From Nitrososphaeraceae archaeon (lineage in GTDB: Archaea; Thermoproteota; Nitrososphaeria; Nitrososphaerales; Nitrosopumilaceae): a stretch of DNA of 7,947 bases. Position 1 is the first letter of the stretch. Each line of letters starts with the position of its first letter. Of the stretch, positions 1-5,421 are shown one piece after another. The position numbers were made by a program, and so were the translations under genes. The stretch spans positions 1-7,947 of the forward strand of contig JAICHE010000044.1 in the NCBI GenBank assembly GCA_025922755.1, read 5' to 3'. Below the pieces are notes generated by a model. The model searched no databases, was not told where the DNA came from, and saw only the letters and a program-made list of their open reading frames with translations.

Positions 1-552
1 TAGGGTATCTACCCCTGATTCCTTTAGTCTTTTCAGATATTCGTCCATTGATACATTTGATCTTGTTGCTCCATAAAGTACCTCTTCGGGTGAAAATCCA
101 TGAATGTGGATATTTGGTATTTCTTGTTTTATCGCACGACATATGTTTTCGTATAAACTACCATCCATATCTGGTGGGAGTCCTGCCTGAATGCATACTT
201 CAGTCGCTCCTAATTGATAAGCTTCTTTTGCCCGTCGGACAATTTCTTCTGTAGGTAAAAAGTACCCTTCTTCTTCTCTGAAATCTCTGCTAAACGCACA
301 AAACCCGCATTGTTTAATACACACATTTGTAAAATTGATGTTTCTATTTACAACATATGTTACAATATTGCCGACTCTTCTTCGTCTTAATTCATCCGCA
401 ACAAGTCCAACTAGATGAAAGCTTATCCCCTCCGAATTATAAAGTTCAAGGCCTTCTTTTGCAGAAATCTCTTTTTCTGATAATGCTCTGTTTAGTATAT
501 TGGAAATAACTGGATCTGCAGCTCTAAATAAAGAATCTATGTTTATGCTCAT
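1..552 (-). CDS. cofH: CofH, FO synthase subunit 2 (partial, N-terminal 184 residues)
   Basis: Radical SAM enzyme that, in the known pathway, condenses a tyrosine-derived radical with the flavin precursor 5-amino-6-ribitylamino-uracil; CofG then finishes the deazaflavin FO of coenzyme F420. My translation from the ATG at 552 stays open to base 1 (184 codons), so the C-terminal half lies outside the window. The [4Fe-4S]/SAM cluster motif CX3CX2C is at C78, C82 and C85 within NINFTNVCIKQCGFCAF, which is typical of CofH/MqnC-type enzymes, followed by GATEVCIQAGLPP (about 116-128). The ATG overlaps the cofG stop as ATGA (552-549) and has a strong Shine-Dalgarno sequence (AAGGAGG, 563-569), so translation is probably coupled to cofG. 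MqnC/MqnE of menaquinone synthesis are relatives, but the adjacent cofG decides for CofH. Identity is secure. Confidence 0.93.
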   Translation of the reverse strand, partial: MSINIDSLFRAADPVISNILNRALSEKEISAKEGLELYNSEGISFHLVGLVADELRRRRVGNIVTYVVNRNINFTNVCIKQCGFCAFSRDFREEEGYFLPTEEIVRRAKEAYQLGATEVCIQAGLPPDMDGSLYENICRAIKQEIPNIHIHGFSPEEVLYGATRSNVSMDEYLKRLKESGVDTL

Positions 553-1718
553 CTCCAATATTCCTCCTTTACCAGTCCTTCCTTATCCTCAATTAACTCC
601 ATCTTATCTCTTAACTCTTTGCTAATAAATGAGAAGAATTCGGGGTAGATTGGAAATCTACATTTTAAATCAAATCCAGCTCTTTTTGAATTTTCATCTA
701 TTTTTTTAATCTCTGGCCAAGAAAATTCTGGATTCACATAATCTGGTGTAAGTGGAGATATTCCTCCCCAATCATTAATTCCAACAGAAAGAAAATTTTG
801 ATATGATTTTGGTGATAAATTTGGTGGAATTTGTATATTCATCTCCGGCATGATTATTCGTGTAATTGCAACAATAATTTTGAAATAATTTTCTGCAGCT
901 GATGGAAAATCTTTCATTATAGTATCTGGTTTTGGTTGAAAATTCTGTAAAATCACCTCTTGTATGTTTCCATATTTTTCATGCAATTTTTTTATTGCAT
1001 AAATAGATTCGATTATCTCTTCTGGGGTTTCACCAATTCCAACAAGTATTCCAGTTGTCATGGGGATTTTGAGTTTTCCTGCATTTTCTAAAACCTCTAA
1101 TCTTGCTTGGGGTCTTTTACTGGCAGCCAAATAATGTGGCATTCCCTTTTGATTTAGCCTGTCACTAACATTTTCTAACATTAGGCCCATGGAGACATTT
1201 GTTTTTTTCAAATCTCGCATCTCTTCATATGTTAAATTTCCCGCATTAGTGTGAGGGAATAATCCTTCTTCAAGTGCCATTTCGGAGGCAAAAGTAAGAT
1301 ATTCTGCAGTTGATTTGAAACCATTTTCTTTAAGCCAGTCTTTTGCTTCTTGATATTTTTGCTCAGGACGTTCGCCTGTTACAAATAATGCTTCAACACA
1401 TCGATATTTTTTTGCCAATATCAGCATCTCCTTGATCTTCTCTTTTGACATCATTGATAGCTTTTCTTCTCCAGGTTCTGACTTGTAAGTACAGTAAGTG
1501 CACGTGTCTCTGCACATGTTAATGATATTGAAAAAAGCTTTTTTCGAAAAGGTTACTGTATTTCCTTTGAATTTAGTTCGAAGGTTTTGTGCTGCTAAAA
1601 ATAATTCAGATGGATCTGATTTTGCTTTTTGATAAATCTTGATTGCCTCTTGATATGGAATCACCTTACTTTCTAAAACATTGTTTAAACTCTCAGAGTC
1701 TAACACAAGATCACTCAA
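549..1718 (-). CDS. cofG: CofG, FO synthase subunit 1 (radical SAM)
   Basis: Radical SAM enzyme that with CofH makes FO (7,8-didemethyl-8-hydroxy-5-deazariboflavin), the chromophore of F420. The 389-residue product is full length for CofG. Cluster cysteines are C69, C73 and C76 (CRDTCTYC). Other family marks are HTNAGNL (156-162), MGLMLE (177-182), GIGET (227-231) and the C-terminal NDWGGISP (315-322) followed by VNPEFSWP. The start is a TTG at 1716-1718. No ATG or GTG lies between it and the upstream in-frame stop, and a TATA-like AATAAATA sits 26-27 bases upstream, which fits a leaderless transcript beginning at the TTG. The gene follows htrA by 41 bases and ends in an ATGA overlap with cofH. 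Subunits are separate here, unlike the fused FbiC of actinobacteria. Function is secure; the exact start is moderately sure. Confidence 0.95.
   Translation of the reverse strand: MSDLVLDSESLNNVLESKVIPYQEAIKIYQKAKSDPSELFLAAQNLRTKFKGNTVTFSKKAFFNIINMCRDTCTYCTYKSEPGEEKLSMMSKEKIKEMLILAKKYRCVEALFVTGERPEQKYQEAKDWLKENGFKSTAEYLTFASEMALEEGLFPHTNAGNLTYEEMRDLKKTNVSMGLMLENVSDRLNQKGMPHYLAASKRPQARLEVLENAGKLKIPMTTGILVGIGETPEEIIESIYAIKKLHEKYGNIQEVILQNFQPKPDTIMKDFPSAAENYFKIIVAITRIIMPEMNIQIPPNLSPKSYQNFLSVGINDWGGISPLTPDYVNPEFSWPEIKKIDENSKRAGFDLKCRFPIYPEFFSFISKELRDKMELIEDKEGLVKEEYWR
563..569 (-). promoter_or_regulatory. Shine-Dalgarno site of cofH
   Basis: AAGGAGG on the minus strand lies 10 bases before the cofH ATG, inside the end of cofG. 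It is a near-perfect match to the anti-Shine-Dalgarno end of archaeal 16S rRNA. It supports the 552 start and fits an internal operon gene, in contrast to the leaderless-looking first genes of this window. Confidence 0.75.
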
Positions 1719-1740
1719 TAGAAAAATGCAATCTTTGCAG

Positions 1741-1748
1741 TATTTATT
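1741..1748 (-). promoter_or_regulatory. Probable TATA box for cofG-cofH
   Basis: AATAAATA on the minus strand is centred 26-27 bases upstream of the cofG TTG, in the 41-base gap after htrA. That is the usual archaeal TATA spacing to the transcription start, so a leaderless cofGH transcript could begin at the TTG. The area is AT-rich, so chance is possible. Confidence 0.45.
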
Positions 1749-1759
1749 CTTGTACTGGA

Positions 1760-2896
1760 TTATTCACCGTTAGGCCTTTCACCTAAAGTCAATGTAAAGT
1801 TGCTAGTTCTTCCATCTCTTAGAATTTCTAAAACTAAATCATCTCCTACTGCTTTTGCCCTTTGAAGATGAATCAAAATGTCAGAGATTTTCCTTACTTC
1901 TTTTCCATCCACCGAAAGAATAATGTCTCCTCCAACAGTATATTCTACTCCATCTACTTCGACCACTTTTTCAGAACCACGCAGTCCAGCTTTTTCTGCA
2001 GGGCTATCTGGGACAACGGTAACTACCAAAAACCCTACTGCATCTTTGAGATTCAAAACTTTTGCCAAATCAGGATCAATATCTCTTCCAGAAATTCCAA
2101 TCCATGGGTGTTTGTATTCTCCATCTTTAATCAAGTTTGGAACAATCTTTGCAATTGTTTGTGATGGTACGGCAAACCCAACTCCTGTAAATTCCCCTGT
2201 TGCAGATTGTATTGCTGTGTTAATTCCTACCACACTTCCTCTCATGTTGATCAAAGGCCCTCCTGAATTACCAGGATTTATTGCTGCATCCGTCTGGATG
2301 ACATCTGGGATGGAATAACCTGACCCTGATGGCAACAACCTTCCTAACTGACTTACAATTCCTGAAGTCATAGAACCTGATAATCCAAATGGGTTTCCAA
2401 TAGCAGCTATTGGCTCTCCAACTTTGAGACTAGACGAATCGCCCAAGGTGAGAGGGTGCAATAAAGACAGATCTGCATTAACTTTTACTACTGCAATATC
2501 GGTAAAAGTGTCTACTCCTACTATCTCTGCATTATACTCTCTTCCATCCAAAAATGTGATTACTATCTTGGTGGCCCCATCTACAACATGGGCATTGGTG
2601 ATTATGTGGCCTTTATTGTCAAAAACAAAACCAGAACCTACTCCGGCAGGAATCTGTTCTTCTGAGCTTCTTTGAACATTCACCCTCACCACTCCAGATT
2701 CTGAGTTTTCAAAAATTTCAATTAATGAAAGTTCTTTTGAGTATGATGGTAAAGATCCCTCGATAATACTTTCATCTGCTGTTGTCAAAAATTCAGGTTG
2801 TATTGCTTCTGGCGGTGGAACCATAACCAATGCAAAAACTACGGCTGCAAGTATTGCTCCTGCAATCCCGCCTACAATTACTCCTGATTGGTCCAT
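1760..2896 (-). CDS. HtrA/Deg-type serine protease with one PDZ domain, membrane-anchored
   Basis: Predicted surface protein quality-control protease or chaperone. The 378-residue product starts with a hydrophobic segment (about 6-26), with few charges before it and a proline-rich stretch after it, which fits a signal anchor placing the protease outside the membrane. A trypsin-like domain follows (about 55-255) with an intact catalytic triad: H103 in TNAHVV, D133 in TDIAVVKV and S211 in NPGNSGGPL. One PDZ domain (about 262-375) contains PDSPAEKAGL and GGDIILSVDGKEV. Length and layout match bacterial DegS and many archaeal HtrA proteins, which also have one PDZ. The ATG at 2896 is the only start that keeps the whole anchor. 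It lies between the glycosyltransferase and cofG (gaps of 40 and 41 bases, same strand). Its substrates cannot be read from sequence. Confidence 0.95.
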   Translation of the reverse strand: MDQSGVIVGGIAGAILAAVVFALVMVPPPEAIQPEFLTTADESIIEGSLPSYSKELSLIEIFENSESGVVRVNVQRSSEEQIPAGVGSGFVFDNKGHIITNAHVVDGATKIVITFLDGREYNAEIVGVDTFTDIAVVKVNADLSLLHPLTLGDSSSLKVGEPIAAIGNPFGLSGSMTSGIVSQLGRLLPSGSGYSIPDVIQTDAAINPGNSGGPLINMRGSVVGINTAIQSATGEFTGVGFAVPSQTIAKIVPNLIKDGEYKHPWIGISGRDIDPDLAKVLNLKDAVGFLVVTVVPDSPAEKAGLRGSEKVVEVDGVEYTVGGDIILSVDGKEVRKISDILIHLQRAKAVGDDLVLEILRDGRTSNFTLTLGERPNGE

Positions 2897-2918
2897 GAGA
2901 CTTTGGTTTGTATTATTA

Positions 2919-2929
2919 CAAATAAAAAA
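2919..2929 (-). promoter_or_regulatory. Weak TATA-like stretch upstream of the HtrA gene
   Basis: The minus-strand TTTTTTATTTG in the 40-base gap is roughly 23-33 bases upstream of the protease ATG. No Shine-Dalgarno sequence precedes the ATG, so a separate leaderless transcript is plausible. The match to a TATA box is poor, and read-through from the glycosyltransferase gene is equally possible. Confidence 0.3.
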
Positions 2930-2936
2930 GATTCTC

Positions 2937-4139
2937 CTAAATTCTAATCGAGTCTTGAATATGGTCCTTCATGGAGTAATTCCTTCCTCTCCAAGAAACC
3001 GACGAGCTCTTTTTTGCCTGAAATAATCCATTCAGGAATCCCAGAACCACTACCAAACTTCCAATTGGAGCAAATACTGCATGAGCTAATTTTAGATCAA
3101 GTCCTTTTTTTACCTCTGCTATTCCTCCAACATAGATCAGTATTGAGGCAATAAGAGATGTTACTAGAACCAATGAATTTGAAAAATTATCAAAACCCAA
3201 AATTCCAGAGTATGCTAAAATTGGAAATGGCATAAACAGTAAAAACAAAACGGCAAAGAATATTCCTACTGCAATACCGGGACTTTGAAGATACAATGGT
3301 ATCATTAACCTTTTTAGAGCATTCCAGAGGGTGCTTTTATCTCGTGCCCATACTGCATCGATAAGATGATCCCCTCGCACCATTTTCATTTTGTGACCTG
3401 AATCCTTGACTTTTTTTCCTAAAGCTCCGTCTTCGATGATTTCTTGTTTTACACCTTCGTGAGTTCCAACCTTCTCGTATGTTTTTTTTGTAATGATGAA
3501 AAAACTACCAAAAAAGTATCCAGTTTTTTTTGCAGGATCATTTACTCGAATTGCAGAAAACCTTGTATGCAAAAACGTAGAAATCATTGGCAATGTAATC
3601 TTTGTCCACCAATCTAAGGACACCATTTTTGGAATAACAGTTAGCGCATCTAAATTAAATGTCAAAAGATGAGATACTGCCAAAGAAATTGCGTTTTGGG
3701 AATGTTTTGTGTCTGCATCAGTAAATAGTAATAATTCCCCTGTTGCTTTGTGGTATCCTTCCATGCATGCCCAGTTTTTCCCCATCCAATCGTCAGGTTT
3801 TGTTCTTGCAGAAACAGGAATAATTTTAGAGCTTTTCTTGGCATAGTCTGAAATAATTTTCCAGGTGTCATCATCTGAAGAATCATCTATTGCAATTATT
3901 TCGTAATTAGAGTAATCTTGATCAATTAAAGTATCTAAACACTTTGGAAGGAATTCCTCTTCATTTCTTGCTGGAAGAATGATTGATACCTTTGGATTGT
4001 CGTGTTTTATTTTTTTAAAATCATCTAGATATGGGGTCATTTTAAAAGATGTCAGCATTGATCTTATCAAAAAAATCCATGCTGCACAAATTCCAATTAA
4101 TATTGCAGTAAGTGAATAATTAAAAACATCAATAATCAT
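2937..4139 (-). CDS. Membrane-associated family 2 glycosyltransferase (CrtQ-like)
   Basis: Predicted inverting glycosyltransferase acting at the cytoplasmic face of the membrane. The 400-residue product has an N-terminal membrane segment (about 6-27). A GT-A fold catalytic domain (about 50-270) opens with VSIILPARNEEEFLP and carries the nucleotide-sugar acidic pair D85-D86 (IIAIDDSSDDDT), the metal-binding DAD motif D141-A142-D143, and an acidic ED pair at 236-237 that fits the catalytic-base position. About three membrane segments follow (near 288-312, 325-348 and 362-383). The tail WRGRNYSM resembles the C-terminal W(K/R)GR motif of carotenoid-type glycosyltransferases such as CrtQ. The acceptor is unknown; lipid or carotenoid glycosylation is only a guess. 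It begins 8 bases after the SRPBCC stop, so the two are almost certainly co-transcribed. Confidence 0.88.
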   Translation of the reverse strand: MIIDVFNYSLTAILIGICAAWIFLIRSMLTSFKMTPYLDDFKKIKHDNPKVSIILPARNEEEFLPKCLDTLIDQDYSNYEIIAIDDSSDDDTWKIISDYAKKSSKIIPVSARTKPDDWMGKNWACMEGYHKATGELLLFTDADTKHSQNAISLAVSHLLTFNLDALTVIPKMVSLDWWTKITLPMISTFLHTRFSAIRVNDPAKKTGYFFGSFFIITKKTYEKVGTHEGVKQEIIEDGALGKKVKDSGHKMKMVRGDHLIDAVWARDKSTLWNALKRLMIPLYLQSPGIAVGIFFAVLFLLFMPFPILAYSGILGFDNFSNSLVLVTSLIASILIYVGGIAEVKKGLDLKLAHAVFAPIGSLVVVLGFLNGLFQAKKSSSVSWRGRNYSMKDHIQDSIRI

Positions 4140-4147
4140 TTTGGAAC

Positions 4148-4564
4148 TTATCCTTCAAGTTCATTTTTGATGTTCTGCAAAGCCAAATCGGTCCCATCTT
4201 TGATATGCTTTTTTACCATTCCAGTAAACATTCCCATTAACCCTGTTAATCTAATGTCCCATTTGGCTTCAAGCATTGTATGGTTGTCGAGACTCTTTAA
4301 TGCGATAATTTTACTTCCATCAATTATCCCCTTTGTGAATTCTGCAACAATCTTTTCTTTGGGATAAAGCGTGACTCTCTGTTGACATTTTTGGTCTCTG
4401 AATGCAATGATTATTTCTCTCTGTACAATATTTCCTTCTTTTGATATATTATGAACTTCTTTTGTCCCTTTCCAAAATTTAGGCTCATTATCAATATCTG
4501 AAACTAAATCCCATACTTTCTCAATTGGTGCATTGATTTCAATCGATGTCTCAATTTCTGCCAT
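4148..4564 (-). CDS. SRPBCC (START/Bet v1-like) superfamily protein
   Basis: A 138-residue single-domain protein of the SRPBCC fold, a helix-grip structure with a deep cavity for hydrophobic ligands. The N-terminal strand and helix pattern IEINAPIEKVWDLVSDIDNEPKFW (about 8-31) is the polyketide cyclase/dehydrase-type signature. Alternating strands follow in the middle, then a long amphipathic C-terminal helix (about 111-137). There is no signal peptide or membrane segment. Ligand and reaction cannot be told from sequence, as the superfamily covers lipid binding, cyclases and coenzyme Q-binding proteins. It is probably the first gene of the leftward operon: a good TATA-like box lies 24-25 bases before its ATG, and the glycosyltransferase follows after 8 bases, which hints at a shared membrane-lipid substrate (inference). 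Confidence 0.85.
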   Translation of the reverse strand: MAEIETSIEINAPIEKVWDLVSDIDNEPKFWKGTKEVHNISKEGNIVQREIIIAFRDQKCQQRVTLYPKEKIVAEFTKGIIDGSKIIALKSLDNHTMLEAKWDIRLTGLMGMFTGMVKKHIKDGTDLALQNIKNELEG

Positions 4565-4679
4565 GACTTTGCTGGTTTCGCAGTAAATATATTGGATTAC
4601 CTTGATCCATTAGTAGACTGTGATGGGCATCATGCCTAAAATCCAGAACAGTAACTCCAGTTCTAACGGCATATGCCAT
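4551..4679 (-). CDS. Possible small protein, 42 residues, unrecognised
   Basis: ATG at 4677-4679 to TGA at 4551-4553, read in my own translation. The product starts MAYAVRTGVTVLDF, continues with a His/Asp-rich stretch (about residues 14-24, RHDAHHSLLMD) and ends SHGRN. It fills most of the divergent region and overlaps the first codons of the SRPBCC gene by 14 bases in another frame. In favour: composition is more protein-like and less AT-rich than ordinary spacer, and AATTTATT lies 24-25 bases before the ATG. Against: it is short, I recognise no family, and the SRPBCC promoter lies inside it. A chance ORF or a gene remnant is quite possible. Confidence 0.3.
   Translation of the reverse strand: MAYAVRTGVTVLDFRHDAHHSLLMDQGNPIYLLRNQQSHGRN
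4584..4593 (-). promoter_or_regulatory. TATA box of the SRPBCC-glycosyltransferase operon
   Basis: The minus-strand AATATATTTA is centred 24-25 bases upstream of the SRPBCC ATG at 4564, matching the archaeal TATA position for a leaderless or nearly leaderless transcript. There is no Shine-Dalgarno sequence between it and the ATG. Confidence 0.6.
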
Positions 4680-4699
4680 TCTTCCGTCACAGTCATTTC

Positions 4700-4707
4700 A
4701 ATAAATT
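4700..4707 (-). promoter_or_regulatory. TATA-like box in the divergent region
   Basis: AATTTATT on the minus strand is centred 24-25 bases before the ATG of the possible 42-codon ORF. Read on the plus strand it is AATAAATT, but there it is only about 20 bases from the ATG at 4723, which is too close for a leaderless start of that gene. It therefore fits leftward transcription better. Confidence 0.35.
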
Positions 4708-4722
4708 GGATAATGAGAACAA

Positions 4723-4920
4723 ATGACAAAGATTGGAACGTTTGATGCAGCAGGATTTTGGAAAAATGCCTATGCTCACCAAAGAGGAAAGTTGCTAAAA
4801 AAAGTAAATGTCCCAGAGGACCAAATTCTAGTTCTTGCAAACAAAAAATATTTGGATTTACCTGCTCCACTTAGATATGAAATCGAGACTAGTGGAATCC
4901 AGAAAAAAGATCTAATGTGA
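4723..4920 (+). CDS. Small conserved-looking protein of unknown function (65 residues)
   Basis: I do not recognise this protein. It is 65 residues, soluble and basic at the centre (QRGKLLKKVNVP, about 20-31), with no cysteine pairs, signal or membrane segment. The order of hydrophobic and charged residues, including a helix-like LVLANKKYLDLPAPLRYEI stretch (about 36-54), and codon use like the neighbours (AAA, GGA, AGA, GCA) argue for a real gene. The ATG at 4723 is the only usable start, because an in-frame TGA lies three codons upstream. The start has neither a clear Shine-Dalgarno sequence nor a well-placed TATA box. It is divergent from the SRPBCC gene and 38 bases before the OB-fold gene. 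The ORF on the opposite strand across the same bases looks like a shadow. Confidence 0.68.
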   Translation: MTKIGTFDAAGFWKNAYAHQRGKLLKKVNVPEDQILVLANKKYLDLPAPLRYEIETSGIQKKDLM

Positions 4921-4927
4921 GACGAAA

Positions 4928-4937
4928 TTAATTTTAA
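4928..4937 (+). promoter_or_regulatory. TATA box (with BRE-like flank) for the OB-fold gene
   Basis: TTAATTTTAA is centred 26-27 bases upstream of the GTG at 4959 and preceded by the purine-rich GACGAAA (4921-4927), which resembles a TFB recognition element. The spacing fits a leaderless transcript starting at the GTG and supports that start codon. Confidence 0.55.
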
Positions 4938-4958
4938 GAAGAGAATTAAGGGATTCTT

Positions 4959-5285
4959 GTGTCAAACATTACTTATGATGATTTTGCTAAATTAGATTTA
5001 CGTGTTGCAAAAATAATTGAAACTGAACCAATTCCTGGAAAATCTAGAATAATAAAAGGAACAATTGATTTGGGTGATGACAAAAGAGATGTGATAATTG
5101 GCGGTGCTCAGTATTATCAGCCAGAAGACCTTGTAGGGAAAATTGTAATTGTTGTGGCAAATCTTGAACCAAAAAAAATGGCAGGAGTTGAATCTAATGC
5201 CATGTTATTGGCAGCCGATGTGGATGACAAACCTTTCTGGCTTACCGTAAGTGATGATGTTCCCTTGGGAAGTCCCATAAAATAA
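4959..5285 (+). CDS. Stand-alone tRNA-binding OB-fold protein (MetRS C-terminal/EMAP-II type)
   Basis: Predicted tRNA-binding or tRNA-synthetase-associated protein. The 108 residues are one OB-fold of the type attached to the C-terminus of many methionyl-tRNA synthetases and found alone in Trbp111 and archaeal MetRS beta proteins. Signatures are FAKLDLRVAKI (9-19), the hydrophobic strand KIVIVVANLEPKKM (61-74) and GVESNAMLLAA (76-86), the usual N-L-x-P-x-K-M...S-x-x-M-L-L-A-A pattern. No synthetase catalytic domain is attached. CsaA-type chaperones share the fold, so that role is an alternative. The start is GTG at 4959, supported by a TATA-like box 26-27 bases upstream; a weak AAGGGA also precedes it. 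It lies between the 65-residue ORF and DUF1512 on the same strand. The fold is secure, the partner is inferred. Confidence 0.9.
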   Translation: MSNITYDDFAKLDLRVAKIIETEPIPGKSRIIKGTIDLGDDKRDVIIGGAQYYQPEDLVGKIVIVVANLEPKKMAGVESNAMLLAADVDDKPFWLTVSDDVPLGSPIK

Positions 5286-5286
5286 C

Positions 5287-5304
5287 TGATTTAATCGAAA
5301 ATCA
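5287..5304 (+). terminator. Small hairpin just after the OB-fold gene
   Basis: TGATTT (5287-5292) and AAATCA (5299-5304) form a 6-bp AT-rich stem with a 6-base loop directly after the stop codon. No proper T-tract follows, so a terminator role is weakly supported. The rest of the spacer to 5390 shows nothing convincing. Confidence 0.2.
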
Positions 5305-5390
5305 TCATGTTGTTGGGGTTCTAAACTACTTTTAGATAATATTTTAACATCTGTTTCGCGATGGATTTTGCCTCCTAACTTATACGAATG

Positions 5391-5400
5391 ATTTAATTTA
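5391..5400 (+). promoter_or_regulatory. TATA box for the DUF1512-zinc ribbon pair
   Basis: ATTTAATTTA is centred 26 bases upstream of the ATG at 5422, preceded by CGAATG. This fits an archaeal promoter starting transcription at or next to the ATG. A GAGGT (5416-5420) lies only one base from the ATG, too close to act as its Shine-Dalgarno sequence. Confidence 0.55.
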
Positions 5401-5421
5401 CATTCAAAGACCGCAGAGGTT

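Noticed and set aside
48..254. Plus-strand 68-codon ORF at the left edge
   Set aside because: It is antisense to cofH, which has the radical SAM cysteine motif and is unbroken across the region.
1878..2318. Long plus-strand ORF (146 codons) opposite the HtrA gene, plus others at 1862-2164 and 2424-2675
   Set aside because: They lie antisense to a protease with an intact catalytic triad and PDZ domain. Their Ser/Pro/Thr-rich translations reflect the complementary codons of a real gene.
3662..3886. Minus-strand 74-codon ORF inside the glycosyltransferase gene
   Set aside because: It is a second frame on the same strand, across the GT-A catalytic core. The glycosyltransferase frame carries the DAD and DD motifs.
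4623..4745. Plus-strand 40-codon ORF (begins MGIMPKIQ) in the divergent region
   Set aside because: Low-complexity Ser/Asn-rich translation, no promoter at the right distance, and it runs out of frame into the 65-residue gene.
4610..4870. Minus-strand 86-codon ORF across the divergent region and the 65-residue gene
   Set aside because: It is antisense to a better coding frame, its translation is Leu/Phe-rich in the manner of a shadow, and it shows no domain or suitable start context.
5361..5378. Five-codon ATG...TAA mini-ORF before DUF1512, considered as a leader peptide
   Set aside because: Too short to support, no attenuator-like structure follows, and a better promoter lies downstream of it.
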